DNA of 64,000 nt, taken from UBA5868 sp964482025. Lineage in GTDB: Bacteria > Pseudomonadota > Gammaproteobacteria > Pseudomonadales > Cellvibrionaceae. This document shows positions 8,922-16,816 of the stretch, in pieces. Each line of letters opens with the position of its first letter. The stretch's first letter is position 1. A model generated the notes under the pieces. The model was not told the origin of the DNA. It did not search any database and saw only the letters and a list, made by a program, of their open reading frames with translations. The DNA is taken from contig CAYZVN010000007.1 of assembly GCA_964482025.1 (NCBI GenBank), positions 1 through 64,000 of the forward strand, written 5' to 3'. Made by a program: the position numbers and the translations under genes.

Positions 8922-9350
8922 CTTGTTACTCCTAAATGGGTTCGATCTTTTCGATTACGGTAAACGCCGCGATCGAGTTACGCCTCTTGTGGCTTGGGCG
9001 CTGCGATTGCTTTGGTAATAAATCGATTGGCAATAAATCGGCCAACTTACGAAATCGTCTAAAAACAAGCGCGACCTTTACACAAACCAAATAAATATAC
9101 GGGCAGTGCAGCGCAGCGTTCCGTGGGTCAGATGACATAAATTGCAATGAAAGTGTGGAAGTTACAGAGGTGGTGCACAAAGCTTTCGCCAATCCAGCCC
9201 GTGAAAAAGAAGTGCGATGTCCCTAAAACTTATTGCGTCGTCATGGGTCCCAAACCTTCGTTCCGCTAGGGCCGACTGGTTTCCAAACGCTGATATAGGT
9301 TAGGCTGCTTCGGCGGTTTTTCGCCCTTAACCAATAAAAAAGGATGCTCT
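8922..9350. other. intergenic region between divergent opgG and the methyltransferase-like lipoprotein
   Basis: About 430 bases with no convincing gene. It must hold divergent promoters for opgGH (minus) and the gene at 9351 (plus). An open frame on the minus strand (8932-9192) has no recognisable protein features. The clearest structure is the ordered repeat at 9012-9040. Confidence 0.6.
9012..9040. repeat. two 14-bp direct repeats, period 15 bp
   Basis: TTGGTAATAAATCG is followed one base later by TTGGCAATAAATCG, 13 of 14 identical. They lie about 95-120 bp upstream of the opgG start. The close phasing suggests a tandem protein-binding site upstream of opgGH, but no known regulator consensus is recognised. 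Confidence 0.5.
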
Positions 9351-10217
9351 ATGAAATCACTCTTTTTACCTGTGCTCGGTTGCCTGTTGATGGCCTGTGC
9401 CCATACGCCAGCGGATAAGCCGGATTCAGCTGCGGATGAACGCTTGCAAGCGGTTCTTGCTCAGCAAGACGAAGCCGCCAAAGCACGATATTCCGCGCGC
9501 AACCCATACGAAACCTTGACATTCTTTGGTGTAGAGCCGGGCATGACGGTGGTAGAAGTGCTGCCAGGCGAAGGCTGGTACTCCAAAATTCTGCTGCCTT
9601 ATCTGGGCGCGGAAGGCAAACTAGTCGGTGTCGATTATCCATCGACGATCTGGCCAAACTTTCCCTTTGCGAATGAAGCCTTTATCGCCGAGCGCAAACA
9701 CTGGCCAGCGCGCTGGTCGACCGATGCCAAGCAGTGGGCAGGTAGCGAGGGTGCAGAAGCCTCCGCCTACGCGTTCGACCAACTGCCGGCAGAGCTCAAT
9801 GGAACCGTTGATAGGGTGTTGTATTTTCGGGCGCTGCATGGGATGGGGCGAGTTGAGGCCACAGGCGGTTTTCTGAGCGACGCCTTGGCGAGAACTTACG
9901 CGTTATTAAAGCCCGGCGGCTTGGTCGGCATCGTTCAGCATCAGGCTAGGGAAGATAAAAGCGATGAGTGGGCAGATGGCAGTCAGGGGTATATGAAAGC
10001 CTCATATGTTAAACAGATGATGGAGCGCGCGGGCTTCGAATTCGTGGGCCAGTCGCCAGTAAATGAAAACCCCAAAGATCAGCCGGGTGCCGAAGATGGG
10101 GTTTGGCGTTTGCCTCCGTCCCTATCCACCAGCCGCGATAATCCAGAATTACAGCAAACCTATAAAGCGATTGGTGAAAGCCACCGCATGACTTTATTGT
10201 TTCGCAAGCCTAAATAA
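9351..10217 (+). CDS. predicted SAM-dependent methyltransferase-fold lipoprotein
   Basis: 288 aa, with AGGA upstream of the ATG. The N-terminus is a lipoprotein signal (MKSLFLPVLGCLLMACAH) with lipobox LMAC, so the mature protein should be anchored outside the cytoplasm. The body follows the class I methyltransferase pattern: motif I-like VVEVLPGEGWYSKILLPYLG, the acidic loop GVDYP, a central RALHGM region and a late GGLVGIVQHQ strand. It resembles the 'predicted methyltransferase' family of secreted proteins found in many gammaproteobacteria. Substrate and true activity are unknown, and a SAM enzyme outside the cytoplasm is puzzling. It is a monocistron between the opgG promoter and a terminator at 10229. 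Confidence 0.75.
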   Translation: MKSLFLPVLGCLLMACAHTPADKPDSAADERLQAVLAQQDEAAKARYSARNPYETLTFFGVEPGMTVVEVLPGEGWYSKILLPYLGAEGKLVGVDYPSTIWPNFPFANEAFIAERKHWPARWSTDAKQWAGSEGAEASAYAFDQLPAELNGTVDRVLYFRALHGMGRVEATGGFLSDALARTYALLKPGGLVGIVQHQAREDKSDEWADGSQGYMKASYVKQMMERAGFEFVGQSPVNENPKDQPGAEDGVWRLPPSLSTSRDNPELQQTYKAIGESHRMTLLFRKPK

Positions 10218-10228
10218 TGGCCAATTAG

Positions 10229-10251
10229 AACGCCCGGCAGAGCCGGGCGTT
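10229..10251. terminator. bidirectional terminator between convergent genes
   Basis: A perfect 10-bp stem, AACGCCCGGC-AGA-GCCGGGCGTT, lies 12 bases after the stop of the methyltransferase-like gene and 57 bases past the glk stop on the other strand. Flanks are moderately A/T rich without a long T tract. Confidence 0.6.
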
Positions 10252-10307
10252 CGCAATAAATACTTCTCGATTCTGCGCATCTAACGCACGCGATGGATGC
10301 GCCGTGC

Positions 10308-11282
10308 TCAGCCGCCTTTGGCGACTTGCTGCTCCAACCACGCAGCGGCGCCGACAAAAGCAGTCTCGGGGTGCACAATCAGCTTGGCGGGGATGCTCTC
10401 TATGTAATGACTCATTACCCCTTTGTTGCTGAAGCGCTCGCCAAAGTCGCTGGCCAGCAGGTAATCGCTGAAGCGCGGCAAAATACCGCCAGCCATGTAA
10501 ATCCCTCCTTTGGCTCCATAGGTTAATGCCAAGTTGCCCGCAAATGAGCCGAGCAAGCTGCAGAAGGTTTCCAGCGTGACCGACAGCGACTCGTCCGAGT
10601 TTGCCAGCGCCCCTTGCGTGACATCGGCAGGGGTGAGGTCCTTAACAGATTCGCCGCGAACGGCACAGATCGCCTTATATAAGTTGACCAGGCCCTGGCC
10701 TGAGATAAACAGCTCGGCCGAGACGTGGCCCAGAACCGCCATAGCTGCCTTGATAACCTCGGCTTCAAAAGGCGTCGCCGGGGCGATGTTGACGTGACCG
10801 CCTTCGCTGGGAACAGGCAGCCATTGATTGCCGCAATTCACCAGCCCCGCTACCCCAAGGCCGGTACCGGGACCAAACACCGCTTTGTTGGCGCTCTTGT
10901 CTTCGATGCCTTTTTTAACGGTGATCAGGTGGTCGTCTGTCAGTTGGCTGCAGGCGCTGGCGACCGCCGCGAAATCATTCATGGCCACAAAATGTTGAAA
11001 GCCAAATTCTTTCGCCATAGCCATGCACGAGAATTCCCAGCTCAGATTGGTCATGCGCACAATGTCGCCGACGACTGGCCCGGCGATGGCGATGCAGGCC
11101 GACAGTGGCTTGATACCGCCGAGGGTGTCCATGTAAGCGCGCAGTGCGGCGGAGCAGCTTGGGTATTCCCCCGCTTTCAGTACATGGATATGGTCGAGGA
11201 GAAAATTGCCTTGGGACTTTCCCGTAACCAGGGCAAAACGTGCGTTAGTTCCACCGATATCGGCGACAATATATGGATACAT
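10308..11282 (-). CDS. glk: glucokinase
   Basis: Cytoplasmic enzyme that phosphorylates glucose with ATP to glucose-6-phosphate. The 324-aa product fits the bacterial Glk family: N-terminal phosphate-binding segment VADIGGTNARFAL, the substrate-binding VAMNDFAAVASA and VFGPGTGLGVAGL region, and a C-terminal glycine-rich KGGIYMAGGILPR. I placed the start at the ATG at 11282 because it gives the family N-terminus; an in-frame ATG at 11297 adds five residues, and neither has a well-spaced ribosome site. It stands alone, divergent from the two-component genes. Glucose-6-phosphate leads towards the UDP-glucose used by the nearby OpgH, but a regulatory link is only a guess. Confidence 0.92.
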   Translation of the reverse strand: MYPYIVADIGGTNARFALVTGKSQGNFLLDHIHVLKAGEYPSCSAALRAYMDTLGGIKPLSACIAIAGPVVGDIVRMTNLSWEFSCMAMAKEFGFQHFVAMNDFAAVASACSQLTDDHLITVKKGIEDKSANKAVFGPGTGLGVAGLVNCGNQWLPVPSEGGHVNIAPATPFEAEVIKAAMAVLGHVSAELFISGQGLVNLYKAICAVRGESVKDLTPADVTQGALANSDESLSVTLETFCSLLGSFAGNLALTYGAKGGIYMAGGILPRFSDYLLASDFGERFSNKGVMSHYIESIPAKLIVHPETAFVGAAAWLEQQVAKGG

Positions 11283-11426
11283 CCTGCGAAATCTCATGTG
11301 GTCATTTAAGGACGGGTCACTCTATTGAAGGCGCAGAAGCGGGTCAAGGTCTGCACCCTTGCGGTTGGCGCCGACCCAAGCGGGGGTTAGCATGACCGTT
11401 TTTCACTCTCACGGCGGCGGAGAAAA

Positions 11427-12116
11427 ATGATGCGTCATATCGTCATTGTCGAAGATGAAATCGTCATCGCACAGAATTATTGCGATGCATTGCGGCGGCA
11501 CGGGTATAGGGTCAGCCATTACCGCAACCGCCCGGAAGCTATGGCGCAGTTGACTGTGCGGCTGCCGGATTTGGCGATTATTGACGTGGGGCTGGAAGAT
11601 GAGCCGGAGGGCGGCTTTGATTTGTGTCGCGACTTGCGCAGCCGCGCGCCGGAATTACCGATTATTTTTCTCACCGCTCGCGACGACGACTTTGATGTCA
11701 TATCGGGGCTGCGCTTAGGTGCGGACGATTACCTTAGTAAAGATATCGGCCAGGCGCATTTGCTGGCCCGCATCACCGCTTTATTTCGCCGAGTGGATGC
11801 GTTGCGCGCGCCCGCCGCTGCCGAGCAGGTGCTGACGCGCGGTGACCTCGCAATTCATCTCGAACGCATGACCGCAACTTGGCGCGACCAGCCAGTGGAT
11901 CTGACAGTGACGGAGTTTTGGATTGTTCACGCGCTCGCTCTGCATCCGGGACATGTGAAAAATCGTCAGCAGTTAATGGATGCGGCAAATGTCGTGCTCG
12001 ACGACAACACCATTACCTCCCATATCAAACGAATTCGCCGCAAGTTTAAGGCGCTCGACGCCGACTTCGATCAAATTCATACCGCTTACGGTATGGGTTA
12101 TCGCTGGCTCGCCTGA
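11427..12116 (+). CDS. pdsR: response regulator, PdsR-like (proteobacterial dedicated sortase system type)
   Basis: OmpR-class DNA-binding response regulator, 229 aa. The receiver has the acidic pair E9/D10, phosphoacceptor D53 in LAIIDVGLEDEPEGGFDLCR, the LPIIFLTARD strand and K in DDYLSKDIG. The C-terminal winged helix contains VTEFWIVHALALHPGHVKNR and ends with HTAYGMGYRWLA. The combination IIDVGL-DE-GGFDLCRDLR and SGLRLGADDYLSKD matches what I remember of regulators encoded with marine proteobacterial sortases. The kinase gene follows after 8 nt. No sortase or LPXTG-like target is in this window, so the role is inferred from family resemblance alone. Confidence 0.75.
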   Translation: MMRHIVIVEDEIVIAQNYCDALRRHGYRVSHYRNRPEAMAQLTVRLPDLAIIDVGLEDEPEGGFDLCRDLRSRAPELPIIFLTARDDDFDVISGLRLGADDYLSKDIGQAHLLARITALFRRVDALRAPAAAEQVLTRGDLAIHLERMTATWRDQPVDLTVTEFWIVHALALHPGHVKNRQQLMDAANVVLDDNTITSHIKRIRRKFKALDADFDQIHTAYGMGYRWLA

Positions 12117-12124
12117 GGTTTTCG

Positions 12125-14116
12125 ATGGCGTTGCGGCGACAGCTTCTCCTGCTGGCTTCCTTGACTCTGGCTCTACCGTGGGCCGGTTGTGAATACATTC
12201 GCGAGATGGAGTCTGTGCTGCGCGAAGGCCAGTTGACTGCGTTAAGGGCGACAACCCTGGCGGTGGAGGCTCGCCTAAAATCCGACCAGGCCATGGTCAC
12301 GCGCCTCAGCGACAGTTTGAGCGGTGTGAATCAGTTCGGTGTTGCTTCGGTACTCTACGCGCACCGACTGCCCGGGCCGGTGGTGGTAGATGGCTACGAG
12401 GATGAATGGCGTGGCTTGGGGATCCCCTTCCAGCAGTTGCCGCAGGCGGCGCCAGCATCGCAAATCGCCTTAGGCGCCTATGGCGATAGCCTCTACGCTT
12501 TTATCCAAGTGGCGGACGCCTCTCGACGCTTCTTCGATCCCTCCACTCCAATAGCGCGAGCCGATCACCTGCTGTTGCAGATTGATAAAGGTGAGATGTT
12601 TCGCCTGTTTTCGGCGGCGCCTGGTGAGCTTTCGGTGGAGCGCTATATCGGCCAGGGGATCTGGGAGCGCGAGCACCGCCTGCGCGGGCTCTGGAATGAG
12701 CGGGAGGACTCCTATGCGCTGGAGCTGCGCATGCCATTAGCCTGGGGGCGAGAAGGGTTAGCGGCGCTGGCGTGGAATGGTACTCATCAGATGGAGCCGC
12801 CGGAAGTTCTGCCTCCTCAGGCGCTGTTGCGAGAAGAGCCGTTGCTCAGCGAGGCGCTAGCAGTATTTGCCCGCCCAGGAGTGCGTTTATCTTTGGTGAC
12901 GGAAGGGGGCTGGCAAATCGGAGCGGCCGGAGGCTTACTGGCAGAGCGTCGAGTTACAGATGGTTTGGCGCGCAGATTCGTAGGCTGGATTCTCGGCCAG
13001 CCAGAATACCCATACCTCGAACCCAAGCTCGGTCGATTGGATCGACTGGCGCTAGCGAAAGCTGAGGGTAACGCTTGGTATCGATGGTCGGATTCCTTGG
13101 TGGGTCGAGTCGTGACGCCAGTGGCAGTACCTTTGGCGGGAGACGATACCGCGCCCCTTTGGTTGGTGGCAGAGCAAAGCATGGACTCGTTGCAAAGCCT
13201 GACCACCGGCGCCATGGGACGCTTGCTGTGGTACACGATTGTGGCAACGCTGCTGGTGGGGGTGGTGTTGCTGGCTTACGCCAGTCTACTGTCGTGGCGG
13301 ATTCGTCGCCTGAGTCAGGCGGCACAAGACGTCGTGGATGGCGAGGGGCGCATTCGTGCGCAGATGCCCAGCAGTCGCAGCCGCGATGAGATAGGCGACT
13401 TGGCCCGCAGCTACGCTTCGCTGTTGCAGCGCTTGCGCCACTACAACGAATATTTGGAGTCACTGGGCAGCAAGCTTTCTCATGAGCTGCGCACCCCCTT
13501 GGCGATTGTGCGCAGCTCCTTGGATAACCTGGCCGAGCTGCAGTACACCGTGGAACAACAAGTGTATTTAGAGCGGGCCAGCGAAGGGGCGGCGCGCTTA
13601 TCGAGATTACTCAATGCCATGAGCGCGGCTTCCAGGCTCGACCAGTCACTGGAGCAGAGCGAGCGCGAAAAGGTTGATTTGGCAGAATTGCTAGGCTATT
13701 TGGTGGCGAGCTATAGCGCGGTTTATGCACCGCGTAAGCTGGAGTTGATATGCGAGGGCGAAGAGCCCTATGCAGTGATGGCAGCGCCGGAGCTACTGGC
13801 GCAGATGTGCGACAAATTAGTGGAAAACGCGGCGGATTTCACTGGCGCGCAGGGATCTATTGAGTTCCGCCTCAACCGCCAACGCCAGAGCATCTGCCTT
13901 CAGGTCATCAATACCGGGCCCCCAATTCCCGAGGCATTGCAAGGCCGGCTTTTCGATTCCTTGACCTCGGCGCGCACAGGCGAGGGCGAGCATCTCGGCC
14001 TCGGTTTGTATGTGGTGCGGCTGATCGTCGAGTTTCATCGCGGACAAGTGCGCGCCTTTAATCATCCCGACGGCGATAAGGTGGTGTTTGAAATCCGCTT
14101 ACCGCCGCTGGATTAG
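12125..14116 (+). CDS. pdsS: sensor histidine kinase, PdsS-like, with CBM9-like periplasmic sensor
   Basis: Membrane histidine kinase of 663 aa, partner of the preceding regulator. It has an N-terminal membrane segment and a large periplasmic domain (about 35-365) that opens with VDGYEDEW at residues 88-95, a signature of CBM9-like/DOMON sensory folds. A second membrane segment is near 369-391, then a HAMP linker, the H-box with H453 in SHELRTPLAIVRSSLDN, and a HATPase domain with LVENAADF. The G1 box reads INTGPPIPE instead of the usual DxGPGI, with HLGLGLYVVRLI as the G2 box. This layout fits the sortase-associated kinase family. Its stop overlaps the convergent bfr stop by 4 nt. Confidence 0.78.
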   Translation: MALRRQLLLLASLTLALPWAGCEYIREMESVLREGQLTALRATTLAVEARLKSDQAMVTRLSDSLSGVNQFGVASVLYAHRLPGPVVVDGYEDEWRGLGIPFQQLPQAAPASQIALGAYGDSLYAFIQVADASRRFFDPSTPIARADHLLLQIDKGEMFRLFSAAPGELSVERYIGQGIWEREHRLRGLWNEREDSYALELRMPLAWGREGLAALAWNGTHQMEPPEVLPPQALLREEPLLSEALAVFARPGVRLSLVTEGGWQIGAAGGLLAERRVTDGLARRFVGWILGQPEYPYLEPKLGRLDRLALAKAEGNAWYRWSDSLVGRVVTPVAVPLAGDDTAPLWLVAEQSMDSLQSLTTGAMGRLLWYTIVATLLVGVVLLAYASLLSWRIRRLSQAAQDVVDGEGRIRAQMPSSRSRDEIGDLARSYASLLQRLRHYNEYLESLGSKLSHELRTPLAIVRSSLDNLAELQYTVEQQVYLERASEGAARLSRLLNAMSAASRLDQSLEQSEREKVDLAELLGYLVASYSAVYAPRKLELICEGEEPYAVMAAPELLAQMCDKLVENAADFTGAQGSIEFRLNRQRQSICLQVINTGPPIPEALQGRLFDSLTSARTGEGEHLGLGLYVVRLIVEFHRGQVRAFNHPDGDKVVFEIRLPPLD

Positions 14117-14583
14117 CTGCCCATTTTGCTCTGCAGATAGTTTTCTAACGTGACCTTGTCGATCAGGCTCAGCTGGGTTTCCAGCCAATCCACATGCTCC
14201 TCTTCGGATGCGAGAATGTCTTCCAGTAGCTCACGTGAGACGTAGTCTCGCACGGACTCGCAGTAGGCGATCGCCTCGCGCAGGTCCGGGATCGCTTTGA
14301 GCTCCAGTTTTAAGTCGCACTCCATCACTTCGCGAACGTTTTCGCCGATCAGCAGTTTGCCGAGATTTTGCAGATTGGGCAGACCGTCGAGAAACAGGAT
14401 GCGCTCAATAAGCTGGTCGGCGTGTTTCATTTCGTCGATGGATTCGTGGTATTCATGATCCGCCAGCTCTTTGAGGCCCCAGTTTTTATACATCCTGGCG
14501 TGGAGGAAATACTGGTTAATCGCAATGAGTTCATTGGCGAGAATTTTATTGAGGTGCTCTATAACTTTGGCGTCGCCTTTCAT
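14113..14583 (-). CDS. bfr: bacterioferritin
   Basis: Iron-storage ferritin that forms a 24-subunit shell, oxidises Fe(II) and holds it as mineral in the cytoplasm. All ferroxidase ligands are visible in the 156 residues: E18, Y25, E51, H54, E94, E127 and H130. M52, the haem ligand shared by two subunits, is present, so this is a haem-binding Bfr. It lies 100 nt downstream of bfd on the same strand, the usual storage/release pairing. The two may share the Fur-box-like promoter at 14929 or be separately transcribed. Confidence 0.96.
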   Translation of the reverse strand: MKGDAKVIEHLNKILANELIAINQYFLHARMYKNWGLKELADHEYHESIDEMKHADQLIERILFLDGLPNLQNLGKLLIGENVREVMECDLKLELKAIPDLREAIAYCESVRDYVSRELLEDILASEEEHVDWLETQLSLIDKVTLENYLQSKMGS

Positions 14584-14683
14584 GGTTACATCCCCTCGTT
14601 TGGTTTGCGTAACCAGAAAGTGTGGCGGTAGGCGGTCTCCCTGTCAAACAGCAGGGGCGGGGAAGATAGAGGGGGGAGGGGTG

Positions 14684-14881
14684 CTAGGCGACCGCCCAGT
14701 AGCCGACGGCGCTGTTGGATTCTTTCGTGCTACTGCGAACGATATCTCTCGTCAGACATGCGCACTTGCCGCATTCTGTCATCACGCCCAGTTGGTCGCG
14801 TATTTCACGGATGGAGGCACCATTTTCCGCTGCAGAGCGGATTTGGCTATCGGTAATACCCTTACAGAGACAAACGTACAT
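14684..14881 (-). CDS. bfd: bacterioferritin-associated ferredoxin
   Basis: Small [2Fe-2S] ferredoxin that docks on bacterioferritin and donates electrons to its haem so that stored iron is released. The 65-aa product has the Bfd cysteine set C4 and C6 (MYVCLCKGIT) plus C37 and C40 (MTECGKCACL), with a fifth cysteine at 42. A Fur-box-like sequence lies about 50 nt upstream of its start, in keeping with induction under iron limitation. Confidence 0.93.
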   Translation of the reverse strand: MYVCLCKGITDSQIRSAAENGASIREIRDQLGVMTECGKCACLTRDIVRSSTKESNSAVGYWAVA

Positions 14882-14928
14882 GCAGTAACCATTAACTCAG
14901 TTGTTGCGTCGGGAAAAATTAATGCAAA

Positions 14929-14943
14929 TGATAATAGTTGTCA
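14929..14943 (-). promoter_or_regulatory. Fur-box-like site upstream of bfd
   Basis: TGATAATAGTTGTCA matches the 7-1-7 Fur inverted repeat (TGATAAT-n-ATTATCA) at 12 of 14 positions: the first arm is perfect and the second has two changes. It sits 48-62 bases upstream of the bfd start in an A/T-rich stretch. Fur binding is inferred from motif and position. Confidence 0.65.
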
Positions 14944-15081
14944 ATCAGTGTTATTGCGAATTTTGGAAACGCTTCGCACAAGTGCTGTGACAGACAGGGC
15001 TGCATACCAAAGCTAATGGTTTTTATATAAAGGCAATCGCCGTAATACCCGCTCCAGGTGTAGTATGGCCCCGCTCTAGCA

Positions 15082-15107
15082 TCCGACATTTTCCGACGGA
15101 TTCCGAC
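15082..15107. repeat. three TCCGAC repeats at exact 10-bp spacing
   Basis: TCCGAC occurs at 15082, 15092 and 15102, one helical turn apart. The array lies 120-145 bp upstream of the peroxiredoxin start and 46-71 bp upstream of the proposed -35 element. Such phasing is typical of an activator or repressor array, but no known consensus is recognised. Confidence 0.5.
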
Positions 15108-15152
15108 AAGTACCGCCGCTGCCCGGTTTTGCGAGTAATGGGCAACTGGCAC

Positions 15153-15180
15153 TTGAAATTACCGATTGCGGCGCAATAGT
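15153..15180 (+). promoter_or_regulatory. probable sigma-70 promoter of the peroxiredoxin gene
   Basis: TTGAAA (15153-15158) and AATAGT (15175-15180) are separated by 16 bp and score 5/6 and 4/6 against the consensus, about 47 bp upstream of the ATG. The remainder of 14882-15226 (345 bases between the divergent bfd and peroxiredoxin genes) holds the Fur-box-like site and the TCCGAC array but no gene. Confidence 0.5.
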
Positions 15181-15226
15181 ACTGGTCTTCATGTTTCATC
15201 CACCATCCATCTAAGGAGATCAAACC

Positions 15227-15829
15227 ATGGGCGTATTAGTTGGCAAACCCGCTCCAGATTTCACCGCTCCCGCTGTTTTGGGCAATGGCGAAATCGTAGA
15301 AGATTACAGTTTTAGCAAAGCCACTAAAGGCAAAAAGGCGGTTGTATTCTTCTACCCGCTGGACTTTACTTTCGTGTGCCCATCAGAATTGCTGGCTTTT
15401 GACCGTCGTTATGAGGAGTTCCAAAAGCGCGGTGTGGAAGTGATTGGGATCTCTATCGATTCGCACTTCAGCCATAACGCTTGGCGTAACACCCCCGTCA
15501 ATGAAGGCGGCATAGGCCCGGTGAAATACGCGCTGGTGGCCGATATTACCCACGAAATCGTTAAAGCCTATGACGTCGAGTCAGAGGGTGGCGTCGCGTT
15601 TCGCGGTTCCTTCCTGATTGACGAAGAGGGCGTCGTACGCCACCAGGTGGTTAACGATTTGCCACTGGGCCGCAACGTTGATGAAATGCTGCGCATGGTT
15701 GACGCGCTCAAGTTCCACCAAGAGCATGGCGAAGTCTGTCCAGCTGGCTGGCAGGAAGGTGACAAAGGTATGACTGCGTCGCCGGAAGGTGTTGCGGCGT
15801 ACCTGAGCGAGAACGCTGACAAGCTGTGA
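15227..15829 (+). CDS. typical 2-Cys peroxiredoxin (AhpC/TSA family)
   Basis: Thiol peroxidase that reduces hydrogen peroxide and organic peroxides, recharged by thioredoxin or AhpF-like reductases. The 200-aa product has the peroxidatic cysteine C51 in FTFVCPSE and the resolving cysteine C171 in GEVCPAGW, so it is the typical 2-Cys type. The ATG follows AAGGAG. It is followed by a strong terminator and stands as a single gene. Its place next to bfd-bfr and rnt-pyrC matches Pseudomonas, consistent with coupling iron storage to peroxide defence. Confidence 0.94.
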   Translation: MGVLVGKPAPDFTAPAVLGNGEIVEDYSFSKATKGKKAVVFFYPLDFTFVCPSELLAFDRRYEEFQKRGVEVIGISIDSHFSHNAWRNTPVNEGGIGPVKYALVADITHEIVKAYDVESEGGVAFRGSFLIDEEGVVRHQVVNDLPLGRNVDEMLRMVDALKFHQEHGEVCPAGWQEGDKGMTASPEGVAAYLSENADKL

Positions 15830-15849
15830 TTGCTGCTTAATACGAACAC

Positions 15850-15878
15850 GAAAAAGGCCGGTTTTTCCGGCCTTTTTT
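15850..15878 (+). terminator. intrinsic terminator after the peroxiredoxin gene
   Basis: GAAAAAGGCCGG-TTTTT-CCGGCCTTTTTT is a strong GC stem with A/T flanks and a T run, 21 bases after the stop codon. The 190 bases that follow to 16069 contain no gene that I can support. Confidence 0.9.
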
Positions 15879-16069
15879 ATGCCCGAAAAATAGCGTGCGC
15901 CAAATATATTATTTGCGCGTCTATGTGGTTGTTTCTTCACATTGAGGGACTAAGCTTGATTGAATCCCGTTATATTTCCGCTCACTGCGCCGTGCTGGCG
16001 TTAAGCCATTTGCGCGGCTGTGGCAGCGTTCCGTCATAATCATAAAATTGGTAACGCAGGACTCATTAC

Positions 16070-16798
16070 ATGCGCGCGTGTATTTATCTTCTTTCGACGC
16101 TCTTGTTGATAATCGTATGTGGCGCCCATGCCGTTGATTTGCCTGCGGGGATCAAACCGGCGAAGCGAACCCAAGACTTTCCGTGGATGTCAGTGGCGAC
16201 ATGGGAGCGAATGCATGCAGAAGATGCTCTGGTGGCGAAATACGATGCGGTCGAAGTGCTTTTTATCGGCGACTCCATTACAGCCGGTTGGGACTCATCC
16301 CTTTGGCAGCAGTATTTTGCTCCCCTGAATGCGGCCAATTTCGGTATTGCCGGTGATCATACCGGCAATATGCTGTGGCGATTGCAGCACGGGGCGATTG
16401 GAAACCTCAAACCAAAACTGGTGATCTTGCTGGCTGGCGTTAATAACTTTGGTCACTTGCGGGAGACGCCGGAGCAGATTGCGCAAGGCGTGGCCTCGGT
16501 GGTGACGCAACTGCGATTGGCGTGGCCGGAGTCCCGCATTCTCTTGAACGGCGTTTTTCCATTTGAGGAGTCCGCCAAGTCGCCTCGTCGGCAGCAGGTC
16601 AAGGAGCTTAATGCGCTGCTGGCGAATCTCGATGACAATCAGCGTGTGTTTTTCAAAGACTACGGCAGTTTATTTCTCGCGCCCGATGGCAATATCCCGG
16701 CGGCTCTGATGGGGGATTTCCTACATCCGACAACCGAAGGCTATGAAGTGTGGGCTAACGCGATGCTGCCCGATATTCAGCGCTTGTTGCGATTTTGA
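16070..16798 (+). CDS. secreted SGNH/GDSL-type esterase (PAF-acetylhydrolase-like)
   Basis: Probable secreted hydrolase of 242 aa with a signal peptide (cleavage near GAHA-VD). The SGNH blocks are present: block I FIGDSITAGW with nucleophile S69, block II NFGIAGDHTGN, block III LAGVNNFG with N125, and block V DFLHPTTEGY with D216 and H219. The arrangement is that of GDSL enzymes related to the PAF-acetylhydrolase catalytic subunit, which in bacteria often deacetylate sugars or carbohydrate esters. The substrate cannot be read from sequence. AGGA precedes the ATG. It is convergent with rnt, 18 nt away. Confidence 0.85.
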   Translation: MRACIYLLSTLLLIIVCGAHAVDLPAGIKPAKRTQDFPWMSVATWERMHAEDALVAKYDAVEVLFIGDSITAGWDSSLWQQYFAPLNAANFGIAGDHTGNMLWRLQHGAIGNLKPKLVILLAGVNNFGHLRETPEQIAQGVASVVTQLRLAWPESRILLNGVFPFEESAKSPRRQQVKELNALLANLDDNQRVFFKDYGSLFLAPDGNIPAALMGDFLHPTTEGYEVWANAMLPDIQRLLRF

Positions 16799-16816
16799 AG
16801 CCCGCGCTTGTTCGGC

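Noticed and set aside
8932..9192. 86-codon minus-strand frame upstream of opgG
   Set aside because: Lies in the promoter region with the direct repeat and shows no protein-like composition.
9351..14116. A sortase or LPXTG-like target near the pdsSR-like pair
   Set aside because: No sortase catalytic TLxTC motif or sorting signal was found in the neighbouring genes.
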